Of a stretch of DNA of 64,000 bases, positions 18,493 through 27,002 are shown piece by piece; the first letter of the stretch is position 1, and each line of letters begins with the position of its first letter. Position numbers and translations under genes: made by a program. Below the pieces are notes generated by a model. It ran no database searches and was not told the origin of the DNA. It worked only from the letters and a program-made list of their open reading frames with translations. The DNA is from Alphaproteobacteria bacterium (GTDB taxonomy: Bacteria; Pseudomonadota; Alphaproteobacteria; Micavibrionales; Micavibrionaceae). Location: contig JAUHVY010000001.1 in NCBI GenBank assembly GCA_030424975.1, positions 1,113,093-1,177,092 on the forward strand, in the 5' to 3' direction.

Positions 18493-18536
18493 TGATAATC
18501 ACTTGCAAAATACATATTTGTTGATAATAATTATCA
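18493..18536. promoter_or_regulatory. Putative Fur-type iron operator upstream of bfd
   Basis: The sequence TGATAATAATTATCA at 18522-18536 is a perfect 7-1-7 inverted repeat with the core of the classical Fur box, and a second, shorter TGATAATCA lies at 18493-18501. Both are in the divergent gap between the thioredoxin-like gene and bfd, 30-75 nt before bfd. The regulator could be Fur or an alphaproteobacterial relative such as Mur. Confidence 0.65.
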
Positions 18537-18566
18537 TTAACAAACCACGTTAAAGGTCTTTCTAAA

Positions 18567-18821
18567 ATGTATGTTTGCCTATGCAACCCTTTTACAGATA
18601 ACGATGTTAACCGTCACCTTAGTACGACTGTTGGCAAAACGTCAGTTAAAGAAGTCTACGCGGCCTGTAGTGGCGGCGAGAAGATGAATTGCGGCAACTG
18701 TGCATGCGACCTCAAACAAATGGTAGACGGCCACAACAACACCAAAACCATTTCCCAAATTTCTCAAGATATGGAAAAAGCCGCCGATCAAGTTACCCTC
18801 CCTCAACATGAACATGTTTAA
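18567..18821 (+). CDS. bfd: Bacterioferritin-associated ferredoxin (Bfd-like)
   Basis: Small [2Fe-2S] protein that reduces the mineral core of bacterioferritin so that stored iron can be released. The 84-residue protein starts MYVCLCNPFTDNDV, with cluster ligands Cys4 and Cys6, and has Cys42 and Cys45 in NCGNC; that spacing is typical of Bfd. An additional Cys47 and Cys34 lie nearby. The preceding AAAGG is a fair ribosome site. The Fur-like palindrome ends about 30 nt upstream, which suggests induction in iron shortage. Confidence 0.88.
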   Translation: MYVCLCNPFTDNDVNRHLSTTVGKTSVKEVYAACSGGEKMNCGNCACDLKQMVDGHNNTKTISQISQDMEKAADQVTLPQHEHV

Positions 18822-18901
18822 GCATCATTTCTTTCGCTTGCAATTCATGCGATCCTATGTCACGACTATTACCCTGATAGCAACCTTATGAGGATGTAAT
18901 T

Positions 18902-19504
18902 ATGTTAAAAAAAGTATTATTCACACTATTCGGAGGTCTTCTCGTTATGACAGCAGCCCAAGCAGCAAAAGCCGCTGATTCAGATAATATTGCACAAATG
19001 GAAGTGTCAACCGGCGGTACGGTCGTCATCGAACTTCTTCCGGATATCGCCCCAAAGCATGTTGAGCGCATTAAAACGCTGGCATCAGAGGGCTTTTACG
19101 ACGGTATTGTTTTCCACCGCGTAATTTCCGGCTTTATGGCACAAACAGGTGACCCGACAGGCACAGGTATGGGCGGATCAAATCTTCCTGACGTCCCTGC
19201 GGAATTCAGCAATTACGCGTATAAGCGCGGAACGGTTGGTATGGCACGTTCACAAAACCCTGACAGTGCAAACTCACAATTCTTTATCTGTTTCACTGAC
19301 ACAGGCTGTAGCTTCCTAACAGGTAAATACACTGTTCTTGGTCAGGTTACAGAAGGTATGGAATTCATTGATAAAGTTGCCGTTGGTGAGCCACCAAGCA
19401 CACCAAGCAAAATTGTGAAATTCACAATCGGTGCACCTGAAAAATCAGATGAAAAAGCTGCAGCAAGCGAAGAGCCTGCAGCAGCCGAGAAGAGCGCGGA
19501 ATAA
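18902..19504 (+). CDS. Exported cyclophilin-type peptidyl-prolyl isomerase
   Basis: A 200-residue protein with signal peptide (cleavage near AKA-ADS), then a complete cyclophilin domain: FYDGIVFHRVISGFM, AQTGDPTGTGMGG, and SANSQFFICFTDT all match. It should speed proline isomerisation in the periplasm. After residue ~180 the tail is Ala/Glu/Lys-rich low complexity (EEPAAAEKSAE). GAGG precedes the ATG. phzF starts 18 nt downstream. Confidence 0.93.
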   Translation: MLKKVLFTLFGGLLVMTAAQAAKAADSDNIAQMEVSTGGTVVIELLPDIAPKHVERIKTLASEGFYDGIVFHRVISGFMAQTGDPTGTGMGGSNLPDVPAEFSNYAYKRGTVGMARSQNPDSANSQFFICFTDTGCSFLTGKYTVLGQVTEGMEFIDKVAVGEPPSTPSKIVKFTIGAPEKSDEKAAASEEPAAAEKSAE

Positions 19505-19522
19505 GAGGGTTCCACGTATCTT

Positions 19523-20323
19523 ATGGCATTTGATATCTATCAAATAGATGCATTTACAGATTCGATATTCGGCGGCAACCCAGCCGCCGTTTGTCCCTTA
19601 GCCGAGTGGATGGATGTTAAAACGTTGCAAAATATAGCAGCGGAAAACAACCTCTCTGAAACGGCTTTCTTTATCCCCTGCCCTGATGATAATGCGGATT
19701 TTGCAATTCGGTGGTTTACCCCCAATGGCGAAGTTGATTTATGCGGACATGCCACATTGGCGGCAGCTTACGTCATCTTTAATCATCTAAATTTTAATGA
19801 AGAAATACTGCGTCTTACCTGCCGCTCCGGTATTTTAAACATTACACACGACGGTAATTTCATGAATATGGATTTCCCCGCATGGAACATTGATAGTGCC
19901 CGTTTACGTGATGACGTCACGCAGGCCCTTGGCACGCCCCCAGATGCGCTATACCGTGGTAAGTACTGGATGGCGTATTACAACGACCCTGTCGCCCTCA
20001 AATCTTTAACCCCTGATTTCAAAGCTTTAAAATCAATTGATGATATTGATTTCATGATCGCAACCGCCCCTTCAGATGACGATGGTTATGATTTCTTTTC
20101 GCGGTTCTTCTGCCCTAAATTTAACATTGACGAAGATCCGGTAACAGGCTCCGCACATTGTATTTTGATACCATTCTGGGCTACGCGCCTGGGTAAAAAT
20201 AACCTGAAAGCCAAACAATACTCACCCCGCGGCGGCCATCTGGAATGTAGAACGCTCGATAATAATCGCGTTCAAATCGCTGGCAAGGCCGCACTATATA
20301 TGCAAGGTAAAATATATGTCTAA
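19523..20323 (+). CDS. PhzF-family isomerase
   Basis: A 266-residue cytoplasmic protein of the PhzF/DAP-epimerase fold. Characteristic features: QIDAFTDSIFGGNPAAVC at the N-terminus, AAENNLSETAFF with the catalytic Glu, FTPNGEVDLCGHATLAA, and EDPVTGSAHC in the second half. The family isomerises small metabolites such as phenazine precursors; no phenazine genes are near, so the substrate is unknown. AGAGGG precedes the ATG. It overlaps the downstream GH13 gene by 8 nt and is probably co-translated. Confidence 0.9.
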   Translation: MAFDIYQIDAFTDSIFGGNPAAVCPLAEWMDVKTLQNIAAENNLSETAFFIPCPDDNADFAIRWFTPNGEVDLCGHATLAAAYVIFNHLNFNEEILRLTCRSGILNITHDGNFMNMDFPAWNIDSARLRDDVTQALGTPPDALYRGKYWMAYYNDPVALKSLTPDFKALKSIDDIDFMIATAPSDDDGYDFFSRFFCPKFNIDEDPVTGSAHCILIPFWATRLGKNNLKAKQYSPRGGHLECRTLDNNRVQIAGKAALYMQGKIYV

Positions 20324-21974
20324 TCCCCCTATCAATGATGAATGGTGGCGTAGCGCCGTCATTTATCAAATATATCCCCGTAGCTTCCAAGACACCAATC
20401 ATGACGGGATTGGTGATTTGCCGGGCATTACAAAACACATGGAATATATCGCCGATCTGGGCGTAGACGGTATTTGGATATCACCATTCTTCAAATCACC
20501 GATGAAAGATTACGGTTACGATGTTTCAGATTACCGTGATATTGATCCGCTTTTCGGCACACTTGAGGATTTCAAACATCTGATCCGTCATGCGCATGAT
20601 CACAACATAAAAGTTATCATTGATTTGGTACTGTCACATACATCCGATAAACACCCTTGGTTCGATGAGCCGGAGAAAAAGGATTGGTATGTTTGGGCCG
20701 ATGCCAAAACGGATAGCGACGGCAACCGCGCTCCACCGAATAACTGGCAGTCCGTTTTCGGCGGCAGCGCATGGGAATGGGATGATCGATATAATCAATA
20801 TTATCTGCATAACTTCCTGACTGAGCAGCCTGATTTAAACTTTCACAACCCCGCAGTTCAAGAAGAACTGTTGGATATCTGTAAGTTTTGGTTGGATATG
20901 GGCGTTGATGGTTTCCGCCTCGACACAGTGAATTTTTATTTTCACAATCAAAGCTTACGTGACAACCCACCGCGTGAAGACGGTACAGATTATGCGACCC
21001 AGTTCGAGGTCATGACACCATACTCCGCGCAACAACATATCTATGACAAGTCACAACCGGAAAACCTCCATTTCATAGCCCGTATGCGCAGCCTCACAGA
21101 TAAATACGATGCACGAATGATGGTTGGAGAGATTGGTGATGATCACCCCTATCGTTTGGCACGCGATTATACACGCGGCGATAAATATCTTCACACGACT
21201 TACAATACCCATTTAATGTCCGGTACAGAAAAAGAGCCGACAGAATGCCTGATCCGCGAGCCACTGGAACGCTTTTTTGGATTTCACATCAAAGATGAAC
21301 GCCCGCAAGAATCGGACGAATCGGCTAATGAAGTCGAATCGGGCGAATCGGCCGAAGTGCATTTAAAGCCCGATATGGGTTGGCCGAGCTGGGCATTTTC
21401 AAACCATGATGTGGTGCGTGTCGCCAGCCGTTGGTACAAACTCTACGATCACCATCCTGACCTATCGAAGACATTAAACGCCTTGCTTGGTTGTTTGCCG
21501 GGTACATTATTTATGTATCAGGGCGAAGAGCTTGGTCTGCCTGAGGTGGAAATTCCATATGATTCGTTACAAGACCCTTGGGCAAAAGAAACATGGCCGG
21601 ATTGGCAAGGCCGCGACGGGTGCCGTACGCCTATGGTCTGGGATTGCGATAAAACATATTGTGGTTTTTCTGAAAACAAACCTTGGTTACCAATCCCGCC
21701 CAAGCATGAAGAGCTATGCGTACAGCAACAACTAGCAGATAAAAGCTCCACCCTGGCGTTTACGAAAAAATTCCTAAAATGGAGGAAGCAGCAAACAGTT
21801 TTTTCTCACCCTGACTTTGAATTCATCCATACAAACCATTCAAAAATAATTCATATTGTCCGTAAAGATAATAAAAACGAAACGAATTGCATTTTTAATC
21901 TATCTGAGGATGAAATAACGTATTGCGATCATATTCTACCGCCATACGGCATGCATATTGACGGCTTCAAATAA
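20316..21974 (+). CDS. GH13 alpha-glucosidase / oligo-1,6-glucosidase
   Basis: A 552-residue alpha-amylase family hydrolase, probably cytoplasmic. N-terminus WWRSAVIYQIYPRSFQD, conserved VDGIWISPFFKSPMKDYGYDVSDY, catalytic GVDGFRLDTVNFYF (Asp nucleophile), MVGEIGDD (acid/base Glu) and FSNHDVVR (third Asp). These place it with alpha-glucosidases/oligo-1,6-glucosidases of the GH13_23-like group. A Ser/Glu-rich low-complexity insert near residues 330-347 (ESDESANEV...) arises from four CGAATCGG units at 21308-21345. It overlaps the phzF gene by 8 nt. Confidence 0.9.
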   Translation: MSNPPINDEWWRSAVIYQIYPRSFQDTNHDGIGDLPGITKHMEYIADLGVDGIWISPFFKSPMKDYGYDVSDYRDIDPLFGTLEDFKHLIRHAHDHNIKVIIDLVLSHTSDKHPWFDEPEKKDWYVWADAKTDSDGNRAPPNNWQSVFGGSAWEWDDRYNQYYLHNFLTEQPDLNFHNPAVQEELLDICKFWLDMGVDGFRLDTVNFYFHNQSLRDNPPREDGTDYATQFEVMTPYSAQQHIYDKSQPENLHFIARMRSLTDKYDARMMVGEIGDDHPYRLARDYTRGDKYLHTTYNTHLMSGTEKEPTECLIREPLERFFGFHIKDERPQESDESANEVESGESAEVHLKPDMGWPSWAFSNHDVVRVASRWYKLYDHHPDLSKTLNALLGCLPGTLFMYQGEELGLPEVEIPYDSLQDPWAKETWPDWQGRDGCRTPMVWDCDKTYCGFSENKPWLPIPPKHEELCVQQQLADKSSTLAFTKKFLKWRKQQTVFSHPDFEFIHTNHSKIIHIVRKDNKNETNCIFNLSEDEITYCDHILPPYGMHIDGFK

Positions 21975-21986
21975 AAAATAAACGTG

Positions 21987-22778
21987 TTAAGTAGATTTTT
22001 TGGCATCTGTTTTTGATGGTGATTTTTTGGGTTTTGGCTCAGGTTCCACATGATCTTCCTCAAGCTCAAGACCGATATCATCGCTAAGAAGGTCTTCATC
22101 AATGTCCAGAACCTTTTTATCACTAGCCGTTTGTAGCCGTTTACGTAAAAGGTCCTTATCCTCTCCACTTTTCAATTCAAGCGCCTTAGCAAGGTTCAAC
22201 ATCTGCTTAACCAGAACGTCAATATCTCTTGGGTTATCCAATGGCAACGGCGTATCCAACCGAAGCAGCCCTGTTTCATTCAGGAATATCACAACAACCC
22301 ATGCCTTATCCGTCTTCATGAGGGTAAGGAGCTTTTCCAAACGCCCACCCTCAAGATAATGAGCAATAACAGATGAATCATTTGTACGGGCGATATAGCT
22401 GTCGTCCCAATTTTTTGTATTCGGTTTAAACTCCTGACGAAGATCCAGCGTCTCAACAACAGGAACCATACCGGCGCTTGCGATTGCACAAGGTACCGGC
22501 AGACCGGTATGCAAGCCGATTTCAATGGCACTCAGGCGTTTCTGTGATCGGCCATCTAATTCGGAATGCTCACTTTCAAAAATAGAAACATTATACCCGT
22601 CAATTGCACCACTAATTGAAGGTGTTTCCATCCATCCCTTATTATAAAAACGTAGTTTTCTTTTTTGCGCGTATGCTTTCCATGCGCGATGCTGCCTGAT
22701 CACAATCCATGTAGACCAAAACCAAAACACTAGTAAAAATAATGTAACCCCGAACCAAATGATAAAAGTTAACGACAA
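21987..22778 (-). CDS. Hypothetical membrane-anchored protein
   Basis: A 263-residue protein with one N-terminal transmembrane helix (about residues 4-26) and a soluble domain, then an acidic-then-basic tail ending KSPSKTDAKKST. Start is TTG 22778, supported by GGAGGA with 5-nt spacing; no ATG is nearby. The soluble domain (SGAIDGYNVSIFESEHSEL, ending near MLNLAKALELKSGED) has no motif I know. It is probably monocistronic, 12 nt from the converging glucosidase gene. Confidence 0.55.
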   Translation of the reverse strand: MSLTFIIWFGVTLFLLVFWFWSTWIVIRQHRAWKAYAQKRKLRFYNKGWMETPSISGAIDGYNVSIFESEHSELDGRSQKRLSAIEIGLHTGLPVPCAIASAGMVPVVETLDLRQEFKPNTKNWDDSYIARTNDSSVIAHYLEGGRLEKLLTLMKTDKAWVVVIFLNETGLLRLDTPLPLDNPRDIDVLVKQMLNLAKALELKSGEDKDLLRKRLQTASDKKVLDIDEDLLSDDIGLELEEDHVEPEPKPKKSPSKTDAKKST

Positions 22779-22888
22779 ATGATCCTCCGAAAAACATAAA
22801 AAAAAAAGTCACCTGCACTATCATCTTTACAGTGTAACCCGCGACTTGTAAAGCTTTACCTCCTGCGGATAATAAACACAACGCACAG

Positions 22889-22914
22889 GAAAAAGGCCGG
22901 ACAAAGCCGGCCCC
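22889..22914 (-). terminator. Rho-independent terminator after the repeat coiled-coil gene
   Basis: On the minus strand, stem GGCCGG/CCGGCC (arms 22907-22912 and 22895-22900), short loop, then five T (complement of 22890-22894). Confidence 0.82.
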
Positions 22915-22938
22915 TCCCCATCTTAAGAGCATCATGGA

Positions 22939-23583
22939 TTAGTTAATTGAACTCATATGGTCAGCATCAGAAGCCGGCATGTGCGTGTAATGTGCGAAGC
23001 TATTGCCTGAGGCAGTTGTGTTTTCATAACTGTTGAAGCTTTGGTTCATACGATCCGCCGTAATTCTGTCTGCGATCGCCCCCATTTGGTTCAAAAGTTG
23101 CTCCGCATGAGAAACCAAGGCTTCGGTTTTACCTACACTAATTACTTCAGAGTCAGCTTGCTGTTCAATGCGTTCGGACAACACCTCTTCATGGTCGCTT
23201 ACCATCTCGACTTTGCGTTCAAGCTTGTGTATAGCCTCACCAAAGAAGCCCGTTTGCTTGTCAACAATATCAACTTTGCGTTCTAATGACTTCACAGAGT
23301 CTGTAAATGCGTTGGCCTGATCACCGACATTGCTAACTTTCGCTTCCATCACTGATATAGCCTGAGAAAACTTACCTGTTTGCTCATCAACGCATTCCAT
23401 TTTCTGTTCTAATTTATAGATCGCATCACTGAAAAAACCTGTTTGCTTGCGAATAACCTCGAACCCGGAGCGTAAACGCTCAAATCCGGCACCAAGCACA
23501 ATGCTTGTACCGATCGCTGCGACTGCGGAGAAAACCGCCATCATCACAGATACAGCTACAACTGTTTCTACTTCTACTGACAT
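22939..23583 (-). CDS. Membrane-anchored coiled-coil protein with four 21-residue repeats
   Basis: A 214-residue protein with an N-terminal hydrophobic helix (about residues 8-31) and a long helical region. Residues 47-130 hold four tandem 21-residue repeats: each begins Q-T-G-x-F or Q-A-N-x-F, continues with a short helix ending in LE-x-K-V/M, and closes with V-D-E/K. Three heptads per repeat predict a coiled coil. The last 60 residues are polar and disordered (Asn/Ser-rich). The layout resembles chemoreceptor-like stalks or LPXTG-free envelope proteins; I do not recognise a family. Last four residues SSIN. Terminated at 22889-22914. Confidence 0.66.
   Translation of the reverse strand: MSVEVETVVAVSVMMAVFSAVAAIGTSIVLGAGFERLRSGFEVIRKQTGFFSDAIYKLEQKMECVDEQTGKFSQAISVMEAKVSNVGDQANAFTDSVKSLERKVDIVDKQTGFFGEAIHKLERKVEMVSDHEEVLSERIEQQADSEVISVGKTEALVSHAEQLLNQMGAIADRITADRMNQSFNSYENTTASGNSFAHYTHMPASDADHMSSIN
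23194..23445 (-). repeat. Four tandem 63-bp in-frame repeats coding for coiled coil
   Basis: The units are diverged at the DNA level but clear in translation: residues 47-67, 68-88, 89-109 and 110-130 of the product. The first and fourth units share QTGFF and AI-KLE-KVE/MECV motifs and are the closest pair. Confidence 0.8.
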
Positions 23584-23776
23584 ATCCCAAAACCTTTCTT
23601 TATATGAGTATCTATTTCCACATTGTTTATTCTTATTCTCACCATGAATTTCTAAGATGCTTGGCCGAGTGTTTTTTACAATGCTTATACTTTATGGTAA
23701 TACCGATATTAACTTTTTTCCATAACTATCGTTTCGATATTATGTCAATTTTTAAGTAAATTTGATCAGGTCATAA

Positions 23777-23806
23777 AAAAAGCCCCATCATGAAACGGAG
23801 CTTAGT
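23777..23806 (-). terminator. Terminator after the acidic lipoprotein gene
   Basis: On the minus strand AAGCTCC ... GGGGCTT (arms 23797-23803 and 23780-23786, one U-G pair) followed by T7. Confidence 0.7.
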
Positions 23807-23844
23807 AAATACATATATATTTAAAAACACTGTATAAAAGCGCT

Positions 23845-24528
23845 TTAGAACGGGTCGCTATATATCTGGTCTAGCGTTTCTTCACCAATCGATTTGTACC
23901 CACCATAATCACGTTTTGGCGCCACGATTTCATTCTTCGGCTCTGAAAATGATGCCTCGTATGAATGCACTGTAGCGGCATTATCTGAATCAGATGCACT
24001 ATCAATGATACGAACTTCCGGTGTTTCCACTTGCGTTGGTGCTTGGGCAATATATTCCTCTGCAGACAATTCTGAGGTTTCAGATTCAACCACATCATCT
24101 AAAATTTCTGCTTCCGTGTTAGCTACAGATGAAACCTCAACCTGCTCATAGCCTGCTGAGGGACTTGCCTTAGCATAGCTTTGAACATCGCTCGCATCAT
24201 CTTCCATCATTGCTGTTTGATCTTTTTTCGGCTTCGAGCTTGCGCCTTTACGCTGATTATCTTCAAAAATCTCTTCCGCATCAAGAACCGGTTCCGCCTC
24301 TTGCTCTACAACCGGGGCCTCTTCCACAGGCTCCATTTCGGATTCAATCTTCAGTTCCTTCTCCGGCATCATCTTCGCCAAAACATAGACAACACCTGAA
24401 CCGGCAGTACGTTTATTGCCAAACGGGAATAATTTCTCAGTCTTTTGGAACTCCCAACCTTCACCACAGCCTGTTAACAAAAACGGCGCACACATGGTAA
24501 GAAGTAATAATTTTTTTTGATTTGTCAC
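23845..24528 (-). CDS. Acidic lipoprotein of unknown function
   Basis: A 227-residue lipoprotein. GTG start at 24528 with AAGGA about 7 nt before it; signal peptide with KKLLLLTMCAPF and lipobox LLTGC. The rest is rich in Glu, Asp and Val/Ala with many acidic runs and looks disordered, except a short C-terminal motif (YGGYKSIGEETLDQIYSDPF). No family recognised; an envelope or outer-membrane linker protein is likely. Confidence 0.62.
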   Translation of the reverse strand: MTNQKKLLLLTMCAPFLLTGCGEGWEFQKTEKLFPFGNKRTAGSGVVYVLAKMMPEKELKIESEMEPVEEAPVVEQEAEPVLDAEEIFEDNQRKGASSKPKKDQTAMMEDDASDVQSYAKASPSAGYEQVEVSSVANTEAEILDDVVESETSELSAEEYIAQAPTQVETPEVRIIDSASDSDNAATVHSYEASFSEPKNEIVAPKRDYGGYKSIGEETLDQIYSDPF

Positions 24529-24701
24529 GACATATTCCTTCCAAAAACAATTCGTTTAAGATACGCAGAAACATGTCACCAGACATTTGGGACATTAGAT
24601 TGATAATATGTTGTCCACATTAAAAGATCAAGGTACAGAATTGAAAAACATACAAATTCATAGGATAAAATAGGCATAAATATTTAGAATCATATGCTTA
24701 G

Positions 24702-25418
24702 TCAGAAAATATTTTTAACCTTACGAATCGCTTCATCCTTAATTGTGCGCACTTCTTCCATGACTGTATCATCATCGCGCAAAATAAGTTCATTATAGCC
24801 GGAACCGACAATTCCCTGCCAATTTGAGGAATAGCGACATTTTTGAACCTTGGTTTTTTCGGGCTGCAGGCGGATTTTATACTCCACACGAAAGCCCATA
24901 TCATCACCCCCGCCCCCAAGGCCGACCCCGTCAACATCTAGCGCCACACGATTTCGATTCCACTCATAGGCGATTAAAGCCTTACGATCAAATCGGTCTT
25001 TGATGCTGCAATCTACTGCGGCGGCGGATAAAGCGCTTTTAGGAACATATACATCCCCCTTATTCGCTTGTTCAATGCCAACAGGTAAAGGCGGCACAAC
25101 TTCTTGACCCGGCTGCGCGGCGCCCTCTATTTGTTGCGCCAAGGCAAGAGCCTGCAATTCTGCCTCATCCTGCGTAAAGGAATGCGGCGGTGCAAGAAAC
25201 GATTCATCAGTTTGCGAAAGTTGATAGGCATTCTGTGGCGGCATTGGCGCCAACGGTGCCGTATTAGAAGTAGAGGTTACACACCCCGATAAGGTCATAA
25301 GGCTGAGCCCTAATACATACATATTACAGATTTTTTTATTGTTATTTCGTAATGCAGTCTGACCTTTCAAATATTCAAACGGGGTGAACCAACATGTATT
25401 CACCAGTGTTTCTTTCAT
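24702..25418 (-). CDS. Putative lipoprotein
   Basis: A 238-residue reading from ATG 25418. A lipobox LSGC lies at residues 43-46 after a hydrophobic stretch (MYVLGLSLMTLSGC), so the true start may be internal, at or just before ATG 25322; neither has an ideal ribosome site. After a Pro-rich linker comes a soluble C-terminal part with two Cys (DCSIKDRFDRKALIAYEW, then KVQKCRYSSNWQG) that could form a disulfide in the periplasm. No family recognised. The gap before the acidic lipoprotein gene (24529-24701) contains nothing obvious. Confidence 0.55.
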   Translation of the reverse strand: MKETLVNTCWFTPFEYLKGQTALRNNNKKICNMYVLGLSLMTLSGCVTSTSNTAPLAPMPPQNAYQLSQTDESFLAPPHSFTQDEAELQALALAQQIEGAAQPGQEVVPPLPVGIEQANKGDVYVPKSALSAAAVDCSIKDRFDRKALIAYEWNRNRVALDVDGVGLGGGGDDMGFRVEYKIRLQPEKTKVQKCRYSSNWQGIVGSGYNELILRDDDTVMEEVRTIKDEAIRKVKNIF

Positions 25419-25566
25419 ACCCCTATACTATCACAAAACCACGGTTTTTCGCGCATAATTCTTTCATGCGCTGCGGTAATTATGTGCTGCGTTACGGTAT
25501 CTATTTCAAAATATTAGAATTTCCACATGCACACATGTGCAAAAAAACAGGCATTAAAACGCAAGT

Positions 25567-25929
25567 TTAATCGTATCTATAGAAAACATAAGTCATAACA
25601 GGCAAACCGACAAATGCCACAGTGCCGAGCCACGTATATGTTTCCTCGAATAAGACCTGATCCAGGCCGAACAAGATATACATCATATCAGGCACATAAG
25701 GTGAGCCCAGCGTCAGCGTAACGAATGTCGCGACCGAATAAAACAGGATACGCCCACGGAACACCGTCCAGAAATATGACATGATATAAACAACGCCATA
25801 GGCCACAACACCGATAATTACAGGTTTATTTGACCCCGTATCACTAGAGATTTTAAACGCGGTCGTTCCGACAATAATGAAGAAACATAAAATATACCAT
25901 TTAAGCGCGCTAAGGAATGCCTCTGACAT
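25567..25929 (-). CDS. Small membrane protein, about four helices
   Basis: A 120-residue protein with hydrophobic helices at about residues 8-25, 36-52, 60-78 and 95-115. No known motif. AGGGGGT precedes ATG 25929. The gap to the next gene upstream (25930-26100) shows no gene. Confidence 0.5.
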   Translation of the reverse strand: MSEAFLSALKWYILCFFIIVGTTAFKISSDTGSNKPVIIGVVAYGVVYIMSYFWTVFRGRILFYSVATFVTLTLGSPYVPDMMYILFGLDQVLFEETYTWLGTVAFVGLPVMTYVFYRYD

Positions 25930-26100
25930 ACAACCCCCTGTTCAAAAACAAATGTCATTACCCGATCAGCGGACAGGATAGCGCGAAGCCTATACAAAAT
26001 CCAGAATAATTTACGCGCTATACCTGCTACAGAATGTGATAACGCCCTGTTTCAACGATAGAAACAACGTTCCAATCACCTAAATGTTGGAGGCTTTTGC

Positions 26101-26559
26101 TCAATGGCGCAGCACATAGATATTCGACATAATCAAATGCACTAAGCCTGTAAAAATGAGAAAACCCGAAACATACATGGACATTAAATATGTCCTTTTT
26201 TTCCATTTATCCTTGATCCAGAAACGTTTAATCAATATCCAAACAGTCACATGAATAAACGCATACGGTAAAATAACCATGCAACTAAAGGGGAATAACA
26301 AGGCAACCATCTTAGAGGCCCTAAATATATTAACAGAGCCGGATGTAGCCTCATAAACAGCAAATGATACAATCGCGAAAAAGCCACTCACCAGAAAAAT
26401 AAAGAATAACAGCCCGATACAGTGTTTAAACCATGACCTTAACAATTTACCACCTGATATTTGATGAGCAGGCCGTATTCCCCACCCTATTCCGTCTGCC
26501 GATAACAAGTCGACAACAGGCGGGGTGTAATTCACAATTCTCTCCGCCTCTCGCAACAT
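26101..26559 (-). CDS. Small membrane protein linked to uvrB (second of pair)
   Basis: A 152-residue protein starting at ATG 26559, which overlaps the upstream stop as TGATG and follows GGGAG with 5-nt spacing, so translation is probably coupled. It has a short cytoplasmic N-terminus (REAERIVNYTPP) and three hydrophobic helices (near residues 49-70, 84-108 and 125-145). No known family. A TTG reading 14 codons longer exists but is unnecessary. Confidence 0.5.
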   Translation of the reverse strand: MLREAERIVNYTPPVVDLLSADGIGWGIRPAHQISGGKLLRSWFKHCIGLLFFIFLVSGFFAIVSFAVYEATSGSVNIFRASKMVALLFPFSCMVILPYAFIHVTVWILIKRFWIKDKWKKRTYLMSMYVSGFLIFTGLVHLIMSNIYVLRH

Positions 26560-27002
26560 CAGAACTCCCGTAAGGGGAATGTAACAAAACAAGCCAAGCA
26601 AAGCGCTTGAAGAAAAAAACCGGGCGAAAAATAACTATATTCAGATACCGCTTTGATAAAACAAAAAATACTAATGCAGCTAATCGCCATTAATACGGTA
26701 ATCCACTTCACAATATCAAAAGATTGTCTTTTTATGTCATTTTGAAACAAAGCCGCACTCAAGAAAGGTAACGGTACAGATAAAAAAAGTAGCGTTAAAA
26801 CGATCGCGGGCTTGAATAAATTCGGTAATGAAAATGCTGTGGTATAGTTATTTAAAATAAATTCATACAGCATATTTACGATAAAAAATATCGACACCGT
26901 AATTAGAAACGACTTCAACGTGCCGACACAAAAACATAACAAAACTTGCATGTATGTAACGTTTTCTGATGATGCCTGTTCTTCTTTAATGTTTTGTATC
27001 AA
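26559..27002 (-). CDS. Small membrane protein translationally coupled to uvrB (first of pair)
   Basis: A 147-residue protein with TTG start at 27002 overlapping the uvrB stop (TTTGATA) and with GGAG eight nt upstream inside the uvrB tail. Hydrophobic helices lie near residues 18-45, 66-85, 100-118 and 124-143. No known family. A run of seven T near the 3' end could look like a frameshift site, but the next gene has its own start signal. Confidence 0.5.
   Translation of the reverse strand: MIQNIKEEQASSENVTYMQVLLCFCVGTLKSFLITVSIFFIVNMLYEFILNNYTTAFSLPNLFKPAIVLTLLFLSVPLPFLSAALFQNDIKRQSFDIVKWITVLMAISCISIFCFIKAVSEYSYFSPGFFLQALCLACFVTFPLREF

Noticed and set aside
23194-23445. Tandem repeats considered as a CRISPR array.
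   Set aside because: They are in-frame coding repeats of 63 bp that diverge at DNA level and have no spacers.
26610-26625. A run of seven T (minus strand), T-TTT-TTT in zero frame, near the end of the first small membrane protein, which could fuse it to the next by a -1 frameshift.
   Set aside because: The next gene has its own ATG at 26559 with GGGAG 5 nt upstream and overlaps the stop as TGATG, so two coupled genes explain it better. A sequencing check of the run would settle it.
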